Assembly: GCF_017307495.1 (NCBI RefSeq)
Contig: NZ_JAFKHE010000012.1
Coordinates: 1-64,000 of the forward strand
From: Devosia sp.
GTDB taxonomy: Bacteria; Pseudomonadota; Alphaproteobacteria; Rhizobiales; Devosiaceae
Reading direction: 5' to 3'
DNA: 64,000 nt
The notes under the pieces are model-generated. The model was not told where the DNA came from, ran no database searches, and was given only the letters and a program-made list of their open reading frames with translations. Of the stretch, positions 31,378-40,572 are shown piece by piece. Made by a program: the position numbers and the translations under genes. The stretch's first letter is position 1. The number at the start of each line of letters is the position of its first letter.

Positions 31378-31643
31378 GGGATTTCAAATTCACACTCTTG
31401 CGCAAGCCCGCGGCCTACCACCGCGTTCGGATTTTTGCGTTCAGCCGTTGTGCTGCTACCCGTCACCCCCTCTCACGGGGTGGCGGGTTCCAGTGCCAGA
31501 ACCTGACCAGCCTAATCGGCAAAGGTCAGTTGCGCTTTTCCCATCGGCTTTGCCGCCTCAACTTGCCCGGTTTGCGTTGTCAGCGCTTGCCGTTCTAGTC
31601 CGCCTGTTAAGGTCTAGTGCCGCGTAACCCCCTCGGGTCTCCC

Positions 31644-31692
31644 CCTAGCCGTTCGGACTAGGACGCTTGCACTATTGAGCCTAGCCGTTCGG
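31644..31692. repeat. 13-bp direct repeat with internal dyad
   Basis: CCTAGCCGTTCGG occurs at 31644-31656 and 31680-31692, 36 bp apart. The first copy is also part of a near-palindrome ending CTAGG, the style of an operator pair. Confidence 0.5.
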
Positions 31693-32023
31693 GCCGCCCA
31701 AGGTGCCGGATTGTGTAATCAGCGTTCCGTCTACGCCGCTTCCCTAAAGGTCGCCCTATTCACGATGTATAAAACACTCCCCTTTCGGCGAGTAGGCGGG
31801 GGTTAATCACTGGGTGGCGGCGTCTCCGTTTGCGTTTCGATGGGAGGGTTATAACCCGCAACTTTTGCGCGATGCAACCCCCTAAATCGCAGATTTTGCG
31901 TTTTGTGGTTCGGCCATATGGAAAGCGCTGCAAATCCAATGGCTTATGCATGGCGCATAAAATGCTTTGCAGGGGTTTACACGCACCGAATAGGCGAGTC
32001 ACACAAGCGGCGAAGCGTGAAAA

Positions 32024-32048
32024 GCGAATCGCAAAACCAGCGATTCGC
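32024..32048. repeat. 9-bp perfect inverted repeat
   Basis: GCGAATCGC-AAAACCA-GCGATTCGC in the control region; operator or hairpin. Confidence 0.6.
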
Positions 32049-32275
32049 ACCCCCGCAACCCCCTTCCGATCAATCCCCCGCCCGTTGGGGTGCGTTACCA
32101 GGTAAATACCCCCGGCGGGGTGCGCACCCTATCGCACCCTTGCCAGCGCACCCCCGCAACGCGCCCCGCGCCTATGGTGACGGGTTGCCAGTGTCTCGCC
32201 TGATGCATCGCCTAGCAGGGGGAAGGCAGGGGAAGGGGAAGGGAAGGCAGGGGGAGGGGGTGCCACCCCCGCAAC
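32047..32275. repeat. iteron-like CACCCCCGCAAC repeats
   Basis: A 12-bp core CACCCCCGCAAC occurs at 32048-32059, 32149-32160 and 32264-32275, about 100-115 bp apart, with a partial fourth copy near 32380. Confidence 0.55.
32217..32260 (+). other. G-run tract, possible G-quadruplex
   Basis: About 44 bases composed of at least six runs of three or more G separated by one to three A or AAGGCA. Such spacing allows G-quadruplex folding. It lies upstream of the late operon. Confidence 0.5.
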
Positions 32276-32527
32276 GCGGGGGGAGGGTGCCACCCCGCGA
32301 CCCTAAGCGGAAACCGCGCGCCTTGCGCCTTGCGCGCCTATAGCAAGCGCCATGCCAGTTAACATGTAACGCGACCGCCACCCCCGCGCGACCACCCCCG
32401 GCCTTGGGTCCTTCCTAGGGGGTGGGGCACCGCGGGCTGGGCGCAGCGCATTGAATGAGAGGTTTTCGACCTCAAAAATTGACGGTTCGCGTTCGTTTTT
32501 GGCGAGAAACACGCAAAGGAGCTCGAG

Positions 32528-33220
32528 ATGCAGGTCGTTGTGACCAAAAAGCTCACGAACTTCGTGCGTTTCCAGGACATTCCGAGGCTCATTTCCCGCC
32601 CAAACTTCCGTTTGGAGCTGCATCGAGGGGTCATCGACGCGGGCCGGAAAACACGAACTCAGGTCCAGCGGGCCGTCGCCCAGCAGATGGCGGTCACCGC
32701 CGGCGGCTACCGGGGTTACGTGGTGCCCAATATGAGGGGCATCTCGAAGCCCTCGGACCTCAGTTTCACCATCCGCGGCACCGGTAAGGGCTCGCCGATC
32801 GAGACCTACAAGGGGCTCCGGGCTCTCTCCCCGAGGGGGAAGGTAGCCGCAGCCATGAACAAGGGCCGCTCCGGCGTCGACAAGGGCTTCGTCCGGTCGG
32901 GCGTCTGGAACAGCCCGCGCACCTTCAAGCGCTCCTTCGCCCAAGGCGGTGGGTTCTTCGCCCTCGTCCCCGCGAAGGGCGCGTCGGGGCGCCTGCCCAA
33001 GGCGTTCTGGACCTACGGCCACAAGCCGACCCAGCCGCGTGACGCTCAAGGCCGGTTCGGCGCCAGCGGGCACGCCGGGTTCAAGATCCGCAAGCTCTAC
33101 GGTCCGGCGCTGGGCAAGGAACTCGACAAGGATCAGTCGCTCCAGACCTTCCTGACGTTCGGCCCGGCCGAGCTCGAGGTGCAGGTGACCAAGCGCATCG
33201 CGAAACTGATCCGTTACTGA
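32528..33220 (+). CDS. minor tail protein Z-like / tail completion protein
   Basis: 230 residues, basic, first gene of the rightward late operon, behind AAGGAG. The N-terminal part (FRLELHRGVIDAGRKTRTQV then a Gly/Tyr-rich stretch) resembles prophage minor tail protein Z (GPZ) and HK97 gp10-type proteins, which complete the tail at the head-tail interface. Its position before the terminase genes is unusual for this class. Assignment is from overall resemblance. Confidence 0.5.
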   Translation: MQVVVTKKLTNFVRFQDIPRLISRPNFRLELHRGVIDAGRKTRTQVQRAVAQQMAVTAGGYRGYVVPNMRGISKPSDLSFTIRGTGKGSPIETYKGLRALSPRGKVAAAMNKGRSGVDKGFVRSGVWNSPRTFKRSFAQGGGFFALVPAKGASGRLPKAFWTYGHKPTQPRDAQGRFGASGHAGFKIRKLYGPALGKELDKDQSLQTFLTFGPAELEVQVTKRIAKLIRY

Positions 33221-33295
33221 TCCCTGGCCGGTGAGCCGTCCAGGCGATGGCGGGCGCGCACCTCGCGCTCGTCGCCTCCAACCAAGGAACGTCCA

Positions 33296-33532
33296 ATGAA
33301 GAAGCTGTTTGCCGCCCTCGTGGCGGTGGCGGCGCTGGCAGTCACGACCTTCGTGACCGGGCTGGTGACCGCCGAGGTCGCCGTCGCCGCTCCCCTCGTG
33401 TCCTGCTCGACCGCCCACCCCGTGAAGTGGGACCGCCCCGGCGGCTACTGCGAGCAAGTGCGCGATCTGAAGTCGATGGCGAGCCAGGTCGACAAACACA
33501 AGCACGATCCCAAGCCCGCGCTGCAAACCTAG
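33296..33532 (+). CDS. small exported phage protein
   Basis: 78 residues with a signal peptide (MKKLFAALVAVAALAVTTFV). The mature part has two Cys (VSCSTAHPV, GGYCEQVR) and a Lys/His-rich end. AAGGAA precedes the ATG. Function unknown; periplasmic location inferred. Confidence 0.6.
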   Translation: MKKLFAALVAVAALAVTTFVTGLVTAEVAVAAPLVSCSTAHPVKWDRPGGYCEQVRDLKSMASQVDKHKHDPKPALQT

Positions 33533-33536
33533 CGAC

Positions 33537-33577
33537 CGATCAGCAGCACCCCGGCAGGTCCGGGGTGTCACTGATCG
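33537..33577 (+). terminator. long two-tier hairpin between small late genes
   Basis: Outer arms CGATCAG/CTGATCG and inner arms CACCCCGG/CCGGGGTG form one imperfect structure. No U-run follows, so it may regulate or process mRNA rather than terminate. Confidence 0.5.
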
Positions 33578-33599
33578 GTTACGCGAGGAAGGAAACGCC

Positions 33600-33785
33600 A
33601 TGCGCCCCGAACTGAACGACCCGCCGCCCTCGTGGCAGCAGCTGGTCATCACGATCGCGGTGGTCGTCGGCATCCTCGCCGGCGTCGCTGCGATCATCTC
33701 CAGCGTCGTGCTGTTGCAGCGCACATGCGCGGTCTACGACCTGACCGGCGAGGAGGCCCGATGCAAATGGAGCGGTCGCCTCTGA
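33600..33785 (+). CDS. small membrane protein
   Basis: 61 residues with one long hydrophobic segment (VITIAVVVGILAGVAAIISS) and two Cys near the C-terminus. AGGAAG precedes the ATG. Phage membrane protein of unknown role, possibly lysis- or exclusion-related. Confidence 0.6.
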   Translation: MRPELNDPPPSWQQLVITIAVVVGILAGVAAIISSVVLLQRTCAVYDLTGEEARCKWSGRL

Positions 33786-33922
33786 GCTTCGTGATCCGCT
33801 GGGGCGCCTGGCTCAGTGAGCCGCGCAACCTGCAGACGTACCTGATGCGGACGAGGGATCGCTACCCGAGCCTCCGGCCTGATGTCGGCGTCAGCCACCG
33901 CGGCAGGATGACCTTCCGATGA
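33761..33922 (+). CDS. small basic phage protein
   Basis: 53 residues from ATG 33761, starting inside the end of the membrane-protein gene (25-base overlap) and ending in an ATGA overlap with the next. Arg-rich (MRTRDRYPSLRP). AGGAGG precedes it. Unknown. Confidence 0.55.
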   Translation: MQMERSPLSFVIRWGAWLSEPRNLQTYLMRTRDRYPSLRPDVGVSHRGRMTFR

Positions 33923-34131
33923 TCTTCGGCCGCACCAGCGCAGAGCTGAAGGAATGGCGCCGGCGCTTCGCGCTGCTGCCGATCCTGTTGAACGACGGGC
34001 GCGTGCTGTGGCTCCAGCACTACCACGAGCGCTGGCGGCGGAACGCTGCCGGCTTCTCCTGGCTCGAGCAGAGTGTCGAGCCATATTCCGACCCCCCGGC
34101 GCCGACCACCCCGCCGCCGCTGATTAGGTAG
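33919..34131 (+). CDS. small phage protein preceding terminase genes
   Basis: 70 residues. Trp/Arg-rich helical protein (LKEWRRRFALLPILLNDGRV) with a Pro-rich tail. Short Trp-rich proteins of this type often precede the terminase in alphaproteobacterial prophages. Function unknown. Confidence 0.6.
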   Translation: MIFGRTSAELKEWRRRFALLPILLNDGRVLWLQHYHERWRRNAAGFSWLEQSVEPYSDPPAPTTPPPLIR

Positions 34132-34136
34132 ACCGC

Positions 34137-34682
34137 ATGGCAGCAGCACCAAAGACCACCAAGCCCCGGCCGCGCGAAACCAAGCAGGCGGAGCGGCTCT
34201 CGGAGTTCGTCAACCAGAAGGACTTAGCGAAGGCGCTCAGCCTCTCCGACCGCCGGGTGCAGATCCTGCTGAAGGAGGGCGTGCTCGTCGCCAGGAGCCG
34301 GTCAAGCTACCCGCTCGTGGAGAACTACGCCCGATATGTGGCCTTCAAGGAGAAGGCGGCGGCCGAGAAGGCAGCGCCGGCGGCGGCGGATGGGCTCCGC
34401 ACCAAGCGCGAGGAGCAACTCGCGATCCGAATTGGCCGTGAAGACCGGCAGCTCATCACCCTCACCGAGGCGATGGAGTTCGTCGACAACATCTGCGGCC
34501 GCTTCCTGCAAACCATCTCCGGCCTGCCGGCGCGGCATACCCGCGACCTGGCCGAGCGGAAGCGTCTCGAGGCTACCTGCGACGATGTCCGACAAGAACT
34601 TTCCGATGATTTCGGCAAAGAGCAGCGAGCTCTCCGCACGGGTGTGCCGGTTGCTGAAGCCGCCGACGAGGATGACGCCTGA
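34137..34682 (+). CDS. terminase small subunit
   Basis: 181 residues. N-terminal basic tail, then a helix-turn-helix-like DNA-binding part (NQKDLAKALSLSDRRVQILL) as in Nu1/terminase small subunits, and a long helical oligomerisation region. It would recognise the packaging site. The large-subunit gene starts inside its 3' end in another frame, typical of coupled terminase pairs. Confidence 0.78.
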   Translation: MAAAPKTTKPRPRETKQAERLSEFVNQKDLAKALSLSDRRVQILLKEGVLVARSRSSYPLVENYARYVAFKEKAAAEKAAPAAADGLRTKREEQLAIRIGREDRQLITLTEAMEFVDNICGRFLQTISGLPARHTRDLAERKRLEATCDDVRQELSDDFGKEQRALRTGVPVAEAADEDDA

Positions 34683-36618
34683 CGAGTGGGGCGCCAAAAA
34701 CCGCGTCTACCCGCCGACGTCCGGCATGCCCGGGCCGCGTAACCCGAAAGTTACGCCATACATCCTCGCTTTCGAGCGCGCCGTCGACGCCCGCACGCAC
34801 AAGCGCGTGGTGCTGGTGATCTCGGCGCAGTCGGGGAAGTCGGAGGCGCTGCTCGACATCATCGGCCAGCGCATGGATACCTCGCCGATCCCGATGCTCT
34901 ACCTCGGGCCGACGAAGCAGTTCATCACCGAGCAGTGGGAGCCCCGCATCATGGAGCTCCTCGACGGCGCCAAGGTGCTGTCGCGCAAGGTTACGCGCGG
35001 CCGCACGATGAAGAAGACGCTCAAGAAGATCGGCGGCGTGCCGCTGCGTCTCGCCCACGGCGGTTCGTCCTCTGCCCTGAAGTCCGACCCCTTCGGCCTC
35101 GCCCTCACGGACGAGGCGGACGAGCTCATGAGCAACGTCAAGGGCGCCGGTAACCCGATCGATCTCGTGGACATTCGCGGCGACACCTACGCCGACTTCG
35201 TCCACGCCATCGTGTCGACCCCAAGTGAGGGCCCGAACGAAGTGGAGCGTGACCCCGAGAGTGGCCTGGAGTTCTGGCAGAACGACCTGGCCGAGGACGT
35301 CAAGTCCACCATCTGGAAGCTCTGGCTGTCCGGCACCCAGTACCACTGGGCGTGGCCGTGCCCGCATTGCGAGGACTACTTCATCCCGCGCTTCAAGGAT
35401 CTCCGCTGGAAGAAGCCGAAGAGCGACACGGGCAAGGAGATGGCCTCCGACCCGGTGATGGCGAAGCGAACAGCTCACCTGTCGTGCCCGTGCTGCGGCA
35501 CGGACATCTACCAGGACGAGCTGATCGGCAACCAGAACACCAAGGAGTGGATGAACGAGCGCGGCGTCTTTGTCGCGCCGGGGCAGCACATCCTCCCTGA
35601 CGGGACGGTGGTGGGCGACCCGCCCGAGCGGGAGACGATCTCGTTCTGGGTGTCTGGCCTGGCCTCGCCCTTCAAGTCGTGGGGCGATCGTGCCGAGCGG
35701 TACGTCACCGCCGTGTTGTCGAAAGACCCTGCCGCAATCCAGGCGGTGGTGAACGGCGGTTTCGGGGAGCTCTACAGCCCGACCGGCGGCGTGGTGCCTG
35801 ACTGGTCCGAGGTCGCGAAGCTGCGCTCCAAGGAGTACGTCTCCGGCCAGGTGCCCGGGTCCGCCCGCATCCTGACCATGACGGTCGACGTGCAGAAAAA
35901 CGGCATGTTCTACACCGTCCGAGGATGGGGCTCCCGCGGGCGCTCCTGGCTCGTGGAGGCGGGCTTCCTTCAGGGCGAGACGGCCGACGAGGCTGTCTGG
36001 GAGACGCTCGAGGGGATGATCTACGATACCTACGACGGTATCCCCCTGCGGCTCTGCCTCATCGACGCCGGCTTCCGCCCCGGCAAGAAGGACGAGGTTC
36101 CTCTGAACCGCGTCTACGAGTTCGCCCGCAAGCACAAGCGCATCGTCCGAGCGACGAAGGGCTCCTCGACCGCGATGGTTCGACCGATCGTCAGCTCGGC
36201 GATCGACGTGAACAAGAACGGCGAGGTCATCCCGAACGCCCTTGAGCTGTTCCGCCTCGACACCGACTACTTCAAGCGGTGGGTGCAGGAGCGGTTGCGC
36301 TGGGATCCCGAACAGCCCGGTGGATGGGCGCTGCCCGGCGACGTTAGCGATGACTACTGCCGGCAGATGGTCTCGGAAGCGAGGGTAAAGAACGCCTCGG
36401 GCAAGGCCGTCTGGATCCAGAAGTCGAAGGACAACCACTACTTCGACTGCGAGGCGATGCAGGCCGCCGCCGGCACCATGCTCAACGTCATCAAGCTCCG
36501 CGACGACGCTCCGCTCCCCGAACGAGGGGGCGCCGAGAAGCCGCGGCGCAACCCCGAAACCCAGCAGACCTCGACCGGCCGCTCCAGCGGTTGGCTCGAC
36601 GGCGGGAGCATCTGGTAA
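34585..36618 (+). CDS. terminase large subunit (GpA family)
   Basis: 677 residues from ATG 34585, which leaves the usual 30-residue lead before MTPDEWGAKNRVYPP. The packaging ATPase has a Walker A-like loop (VVLVISAQSGKSEALL) and a zinc-ribbon-like insert (CPHCEDY...CPCCGTD), as in lambda GpA relatives; the C-terminal nuclease domain has Asp residues (TMTVDVQKNG, LIDAGFRPGK). It cuts concatemers and drives DNA into the prohead. A downstream ATG at 34672 is the alternative start. Confidence 0.9.
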   Translation: MSDKNFPMISAKSSELSARVCRLLKPPTRMTPDEWGAKNRVYPPTSGMPGPRNPKVTPYILAFERAVDARTHKRVVLVISAQSGKSEALLDIIGQRMDTSPIPMLYLGPTKQFITEQWEPRIMELLDGAKVLSRKVTRGRTMKKTLKKIGGVPLRLAHGGSSSALKSDPFGLALTDEADELMSNVKGAGNPIDLVDIRGDTYADFVHAIVSTPSEGPNEVERDPESGLEFWQNDLAEDVKSTIWKLWLSGTQYHWAWPCPHCEDYFIPRFKDLRWKKPKSDTGKEMASDPVMAKRTAHLSCPCCGTDIYQDELIGNQNTKEWMNERGVFVAPGQHILPDGTVVGDPPERETISFWVSGLASPFKSWGDRAERYVTAVLSKDPAAIQAVVNGGFGELYSPTGGVVPDWSEVAKLRSKEYVSGQVPGSARILTMTVDVQKNGMFYTVRGWGSRGRSWLVEAGFLQGETADEAVWETLEGMIYDTYDGIPLRLCLIDAGFRPGKKDEVPLNRVYEFARKHKRIVRATKGSSTAMVRPIVSSAIDVNKNGEVIPNALELFRLDTDYFKRWVQERLRWDPEQPGGWALPGDVSDDYCRQMVSEARVKNASGKAVWIQKSKDNHYFDCEAMQAAAGTMLNVIKLRDDAPLPERGGAEKPRRNPETQQTSTGRSSGWLDGGSIW

Positions 36619-36830
36619 TGGACCTTGCAGAGATGCAGGAGATGCTGGCCGAGCTCCAAAGGGCTCGTTTCAGCGGCGCTCGGCGCGTCAAGTTCCGGGA
36701 ACGGGACGTCGAATACAAGTCCGACGCCGAGATGGCGAAGGCGATCAGTGCCCTCAAGGCTGAGATCAACAAGCTCTCGCCGCCCCCCAGCTCCTCGCTG
36801 GCTGAGTTCGATGGAGGTTTCAACTCGTGA
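36618..36830 (+). CDS. gpW-like head-tail joining protein
   Basis: 70 residues from ATG 36618, overlapping the terminase stop. Small helical protein with KFRERDVEYKSDAEMAKAIS, the pattern of lambda gpW, which plugs the portal. Position between terminase and portal is as in lambda. Confidence 0.75.
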   Translation: MDLAEMQEMLAELQRARFSGARRVKFRERDVEYKSDAEMAKAISALKAEINKLSPPPSSSLAEFDGGFNS

Positions 36831-38440
36831 ACTTCCTCGAAACTGCCATCTCGGCGGTGGCGCCCGGCTGGGCGCTCCGCCGCGAGGTGTCGCGTCAGCG
36901 CATGGAGATCCTGCAAGGTCTCCGCGCTTACGACGGTGCCGCGCAGGGCCGTCGCCTCAAGAACTGGAACGCCAGTGGCACCGACGGCGATGCGGAAATC
37001 TCGGCCAACGCCGACCGCCTCCGCAACCGTGCCCGCGACCTAGTCCGCAACAACCCGCACGCCGCCAAGGCGGTGACGATCCTGGCCGACAACCTGGTTG
37101 GCGAGGGCATCATCCCCCGCGCCAACACGGGCGACCCGGAGAAAGACAAGGAGATCAACGCCCTCTTCGACAACTGGTCGAAGAAGTGCGACCTGGCCGG
37201 CATGGCGACCTTCTACACGAAGCAGTACCAAGCTGTTCGCGGGATGGTCGAGGGCGGCGAGATGCTCGCCCGCAAGCAGGTCTACCGGCCGAAGATCGTC
37301 GACCCGGATAACCCGCTCGTCGGCCTGCAAATCCAGCTCCTCGAGCCGGACTTCCTCGACACGACGAAGACGTCGGCGAAGGGCAAGCAGAGCGTCGTCT
37401 CGGGCATCGTCTTCGATCAGAAGGGCGCTCGCCTGGGCTACTGGCTGCGCTCGAAGCACCCGGGATCGTCCAACACCCAGGGCGGTTCCACCGAGAGCAC
37501 CCTGGTTAAGGCCGACGAGATCGCGCACCTCTACGAGGCGCAGCGTCCCACCATTCGCGGCGTCACCTGGCTGGCGCCGGGCATCGTCACGATGCGTGAC
37601 GCCGACGAGTACGACCAGGCGGAGCTTGTCCGAAAGAAGATCGAGGCCTGCGTGGTCGCGATCGTCACCCCCGGCGAGGACGATCCCAACGACACCGGCA
37701 TCACCTCGAAGGTGACCGATGCCAACGGCAACGTCCTCGAGCGCTTCGAGCCGGGCGTCATCGCCTACTCTCGTGGCGGCAAGCAGATCAACTTCAACAA
37801 CCCTTCGGTGTCGGCCGGCTACGAGCCGTTCACCCGGACGATGTTGCGGAAGATCGCCGCCGCCCTGCGCATCCCCTACGAGTTCCTGACGGGCGACCTC
37901 TCGACGGTCAACTTCTCGTCGGCGCGCGTGGGGATCATCGAGTTCCGCCGCTTCGTGCGGGCCATCCAGCAGCACTTCATCATCCCGATGTTCTGTCAGC
38001 CCATTTGGGACTGGTTCATCGAGACGGCGCAGCTGCAGGGCCTGATCGAGGACGGCGTGACCATCCCCGTGAAGTGGGTGCCGCCGAAGTTCGAGTTCAT
38101 CAACCCGATCGACGACGTCAAGGCCGACATCCTCGCCATCCGCGCAGGCCTGAAGTCGTGGCGGGACGTGGTCTCCTCGTATGGGTACGACCCCGACGAG
38201 GTGGCCTCGGAGATCCAAGCGATCAACCTGCTCCTCGACGAGTACGGCATCATCCTCGACAGCGACCCCCGCTACACCACGCAGCAGGGGCTCATGCAGC
38301 AGTTCGAGAAAGAACTCGACCAGGAGGGCGATGTCGTCGCTCCCGCGGACGAGGGAGCGGCCAAGAAGCCGGCCGCCAAGTCCTCCACCAAAGCTCCGGC
38401 TGCGAAGCCGGCAGCAAAGAAGAAGGCAACCGCAAAATGA
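36827..38440 (+). CDS. portal protein, lambda family
   Basis: 537 residues with a GTG start overlapping the previous stop. Contains RARDLVRNNPHAAKAVTILA, the lambda-family portal signature, and the usual stem region (FSSARVGIIEFRRFVRAIQQ). The C-terminus has a Lys/Ala-rich extension. It forms the dodecameric vertex through which DNA enters. Confidence 0.9.
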   Translation: MNFLETAISAVAPGWALRREVSRQRMEILQGLRAYDGAAQGRRLKNWNASGTDGDAEISANADRLRNRARDLVRNNPHAAKAVTILADNLVGEGIIPRANTGDPEKDKEINALFDNWSKKCDLAGMATFYTKQYQAVRGMVEGGEMLARKQVYRPKIVDPDNPLVGLQIQLLEPDFLDTTKTSAKGKQSVVSGIVFDQKGARLGYWLRSKHPGSSNTQGGSTESTLVKADEIAHLYEAQRPTIRGVTWLAPGIVTMRDADEYDQAELVRKKIEACVVAIVTPGEDDPNDTGITSKVTDANGNVLERFEPGVIAYSRGGKQINFNNPSVSAGYEPFTRTMLRKIAAALRIPYEFLTGDLSTVNFSSARVGIIEFRRFVRAIQQHFIIPMFCQPIWDWFIETAQLQGLIEDGVTIPVKWVPPKFEFINPIDDVKADILAIRAGLKSWRDVVSSYGYDPDEVASEIQAINLLLDEYGIILDSDPRYTTQQGLMQQFEKELDQEGDVVAPADEGAAKKPAAKSSTKAPAAKPAAKKKATAK

Positions 38441-40488
38441 CTAAGCCGAAGAAGAGCACGCGCGTCGAGAACGGACGCCTTGCTCTCGAGGTCCGGTCCG
38501 ACAGCGTCAACGTTGATGCCCGCACGGTGGAAGTGATCTTCGCCGCCGGCGCGGCCGTCAAGCGCTGGAGCTGGGACGAGGGCTTCTTCATGGAGGAGCT
38601 CTCGATGGACCGCGCCGCTGTCCGTCTCGAGCGCCTCAACGCCGGCGCAGCGTTCCTCGATACCCACGACAGCTGGTCGATGGGCTCCCGCCTCGGGGCG
38701 GTGGTGCCCGGCTCGGCCCGCATCGAGGGCGGCAAGGGCTACGCGACGGTGAAGTTCTCCCGCAGCGACGAAGCCGAACGGATCCTCCAGGACACCCGCG
38801 ACGGCATCCCGCTGCTCATCAGCGTTGGCTACAAAACCCACCGCTACGAGAAGATCGAGGGCGACGGCGAGAAGCTGCCGATCCTCCGCGCGACGGACTG
38901 GGAACCCATGGAGCTCTCCGCGGTCCCCATCCCGGCCGATCCTGGCGCGCACGCTCGCTCCGAGCCCAAGGATGACGTCTACGACGTCGAAGTCGTCACC
39001 AGGGACGACACCACCGAGACCGCGGCTGCGGTCGAACCCAAGGAAGAGACTATGACCCCTGAAGAGATCGCGGCCGCCGAAGCGGCTCGCGTCGCCGCCG
39101 CTGCTGCCGCTGCCCCGGCGCCCGTCGTCGAGACCCGCGCTGCCCCCGTGGTTGTGCCGGCCCCGGTCGCGGCCCCGGCTCCGGTCGCGGCTCCCGCTGT
39201 CGATGTCGACGCCATCCGTGCTGCCGAGACCGCCCGCGTCTCGACCATCATGCAGCTGTCCGCCCGTCACGGTCTGACCGACGCCGTTCGCGACGCCGCC
39301 ATCAACGGCAACACCGACGTGCAGTCGTTCCGCAATGCCATCCTCGACGGCATTGAGGCCCGCCAGTCCCGCCAGCCGACCGCTCCGATGGTTGACGCCA
39401 CCGTGCGCGACTCGCAGCAGGACGAGGTCACCACCCGCCGCGATGCGATGACCAACGCGCTGCTGAACCGCTCGGCTCCGGGCCGCCACAAGCTGTCCGA
39501 CGCCGGTCGCCAGTACCGCGGCCTGTCCCTGATCGAGATGGCCCGCGAGGCTCTCCGCGAGCAGGGCGAAAACACAAAAGGCATGACCTACGACGAGATC
39601 GCTCGTCGTTCCTTCATGTCGACCTCTGATTTCCCCATCATCCTTGAGAACGTCACCAATCGAACCCTCCTTACGGCCTATGAGACGTTCCCTCAGACTT
39701 TCAAACCGTTTTGCCGGCAGGGGAGCGCGCGCGATTTTAAGGAGATGAGCCGCGTTCGCCTGGGCGGGGCCGGGGAACTCCTCAAGGTCAACGAAAGTGG
39801 TGAGTTCAAGCGCACGAGCCTCAAGGAAGGTAAGGAAAAATATGCGATCGCCACCTATGGGCGCATAGTTTCCATCACCCGACAGGTTCTGATCAACGAC
39901 GATCTTGGCGCCCTTACCGATCTGCCTAGCCAGTTCGGTCAGGCAGTATCAAATCTCGAGTCCGACACCGTTTGGGGTCTTATTGTCGGGAACGCTAAAC
40001 TGTCTGACGGCAAGGGTGTGTTCCACGCAGATCACGGAAATTTGGCGGCAGGCGGCAATCCCTTCGGAGTTGACGGCATCGCTGCCACCCGCTTGCTGAT
40101 GACCAAGCAGGTGGACATTGACGGAAAGACGCAGCTGAACTTGAGGCCCAGTTTCCTGCTGGCCCCGTCTGACCTTGAGCTGAAGGTTGAGCAGCTGTTG
40201 GGGTCCTTCCAACCTAACCAGCCGGGAAATGTCACCCCAGAGTCGATGCGCAAGCTCACTCCCATCATCGAGGGAAGGCTGTCCACCGCGAGCCCCAGTG
40301 CCTACTACCTCGTTGCTGACCCAGCACAAGTGCCCACCATTGAATACGCTTATCTGGAAGGCAACGAGGGGCCCTATACGGAAAGCCGCCTCGGCTTTGA
40401 CGTGGACGGTCTTGAGGTAAAAGTCCGGCTCGATTTCGGTGCCGCGCCGCTGGACTTCCGCGGCTTCGTCAAGAACCCGGGCGCGTAA
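38437..40488 (+). CDS. fused prohead protease / major capsid protein
   Basis: 683 residues from ATG 38437, which overlaps the portal stop. Residues 1-175 are an HK97-type prohead protease with a candidate catalytic His in FLDTHDSWSMG and Ser in LLISVGYKTH. An Ala/Pro/Val-rich acidic linker of scaffold type follows (about 200-260). The rest is an HK97-fold major capsid protein. Codon use changes near 39,570: the capsid half is less GC-rich, with many codons not used elsewhere in the late operon, so the shell half may have been exchanged. Confidence 0.85.
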   Translation: MTKPKKSTRVENGRLALEVRSDSVNVDARTVEVIFAAGAAVKRWSWDEGFFMEELSMDRAAVRLERLNAGAAFLDTHDSWSMGSRLGAVVPGSARIEGGKGYATVKFSRSDEAERILQDTRDGIPLLISVGYKTHRYEKIEGDGEKLPILRATDWEPMELSAVPIPADPGAHARSEPKDDVYDVEVVTRDDTTETAAAVEPKEETMTPEEIAAAEAARVAAAAAAAPAPVVETRAAPVVVPAPVAAPAPVAAPAVDVDAIRAAETARVSTIMQLSARHGLTDAVRDAAINGNTDVQSFRNAILDGIEARQSRQPTAPMVDATVRDSQQDEVTTRRDAMTNALLNRSAPGRHKLSDAGRQYRGLSLIEMAREALREQGENTKGMTYDEIARRSFMSTSDFPIILENVTNRTLLTAYETFPQTFKPFCRQGSARDFKEMSRVRLGGAGELLKVNESGEFKRTSLKEGKEKYAIATYGRIVSITRQVLINDDLGALTDLPSQFGQAVSNLESDTVWGLIVGNAKLSDGKGVFHADHGNLAAGGNPFGVDGIAATRLLMTKQVDIDGKTQLNLRPSFLLAPSDLELKVEQLLGSFQPNQPGNVTPESMRKLTPIIEGRLSTASPSAYYLVADPAQVPTIEYAYLEGNEGPYTESRLGFDVDGLEVKVRLDFGAAPLDFRGFVKNPGA

Positions 40489-40521
40489 GGGTCTCTCCGG
40501 CCACCCACTGACAACAAAATG

Positions 40522-40548
40522 GGGCTCCTTCGGGAGCCCTTTCGTTTT
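40522..40548 (+). terminator. rho-independent terminator after capsid gene
   Basis: GGGCTCC-TTCG-GGAGCCC followed by TTTCGTTTT. Partial termination here would raise capsid mRNA above downstream tail genes. Confidence 0.85.
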
Positions 40549-40572
40549 CCAGCAACCTCACGAGAGGACAAC

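Larger units (their letters stand above)
31265..32527. promoter_or_regulatory. divergent non-coding control region
   Basis: About 1.26 kb between the leftward early and rightward late operons without a convincing gene. It holds three hairpins near the early start, an orphan leader box, a 13-bp direct repeat, a 9-bp inverted repeat, iteron-like CACCCCCGCAAC repeats, a palindrome GGGTGCGCACCC (32118-32129) and a G-run tract (32217-32260). Promoters for both operons must be here; I see no clear sigma-70 pair. An origin or packaging site is possible but unproven. Confidence 0.7.

Noticed and set aside
31760..32050. 96-residue minus-strand ORF in the control region
   Set aside because: No SD, unusual Cys/Arg-rich composition, no overlap with operon signals; probably chance.
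34573..36438. 621-residue minus-strand frame under the terminase
   Set aside because: Antisense shadow; the terminase motifs are on the plus strand.
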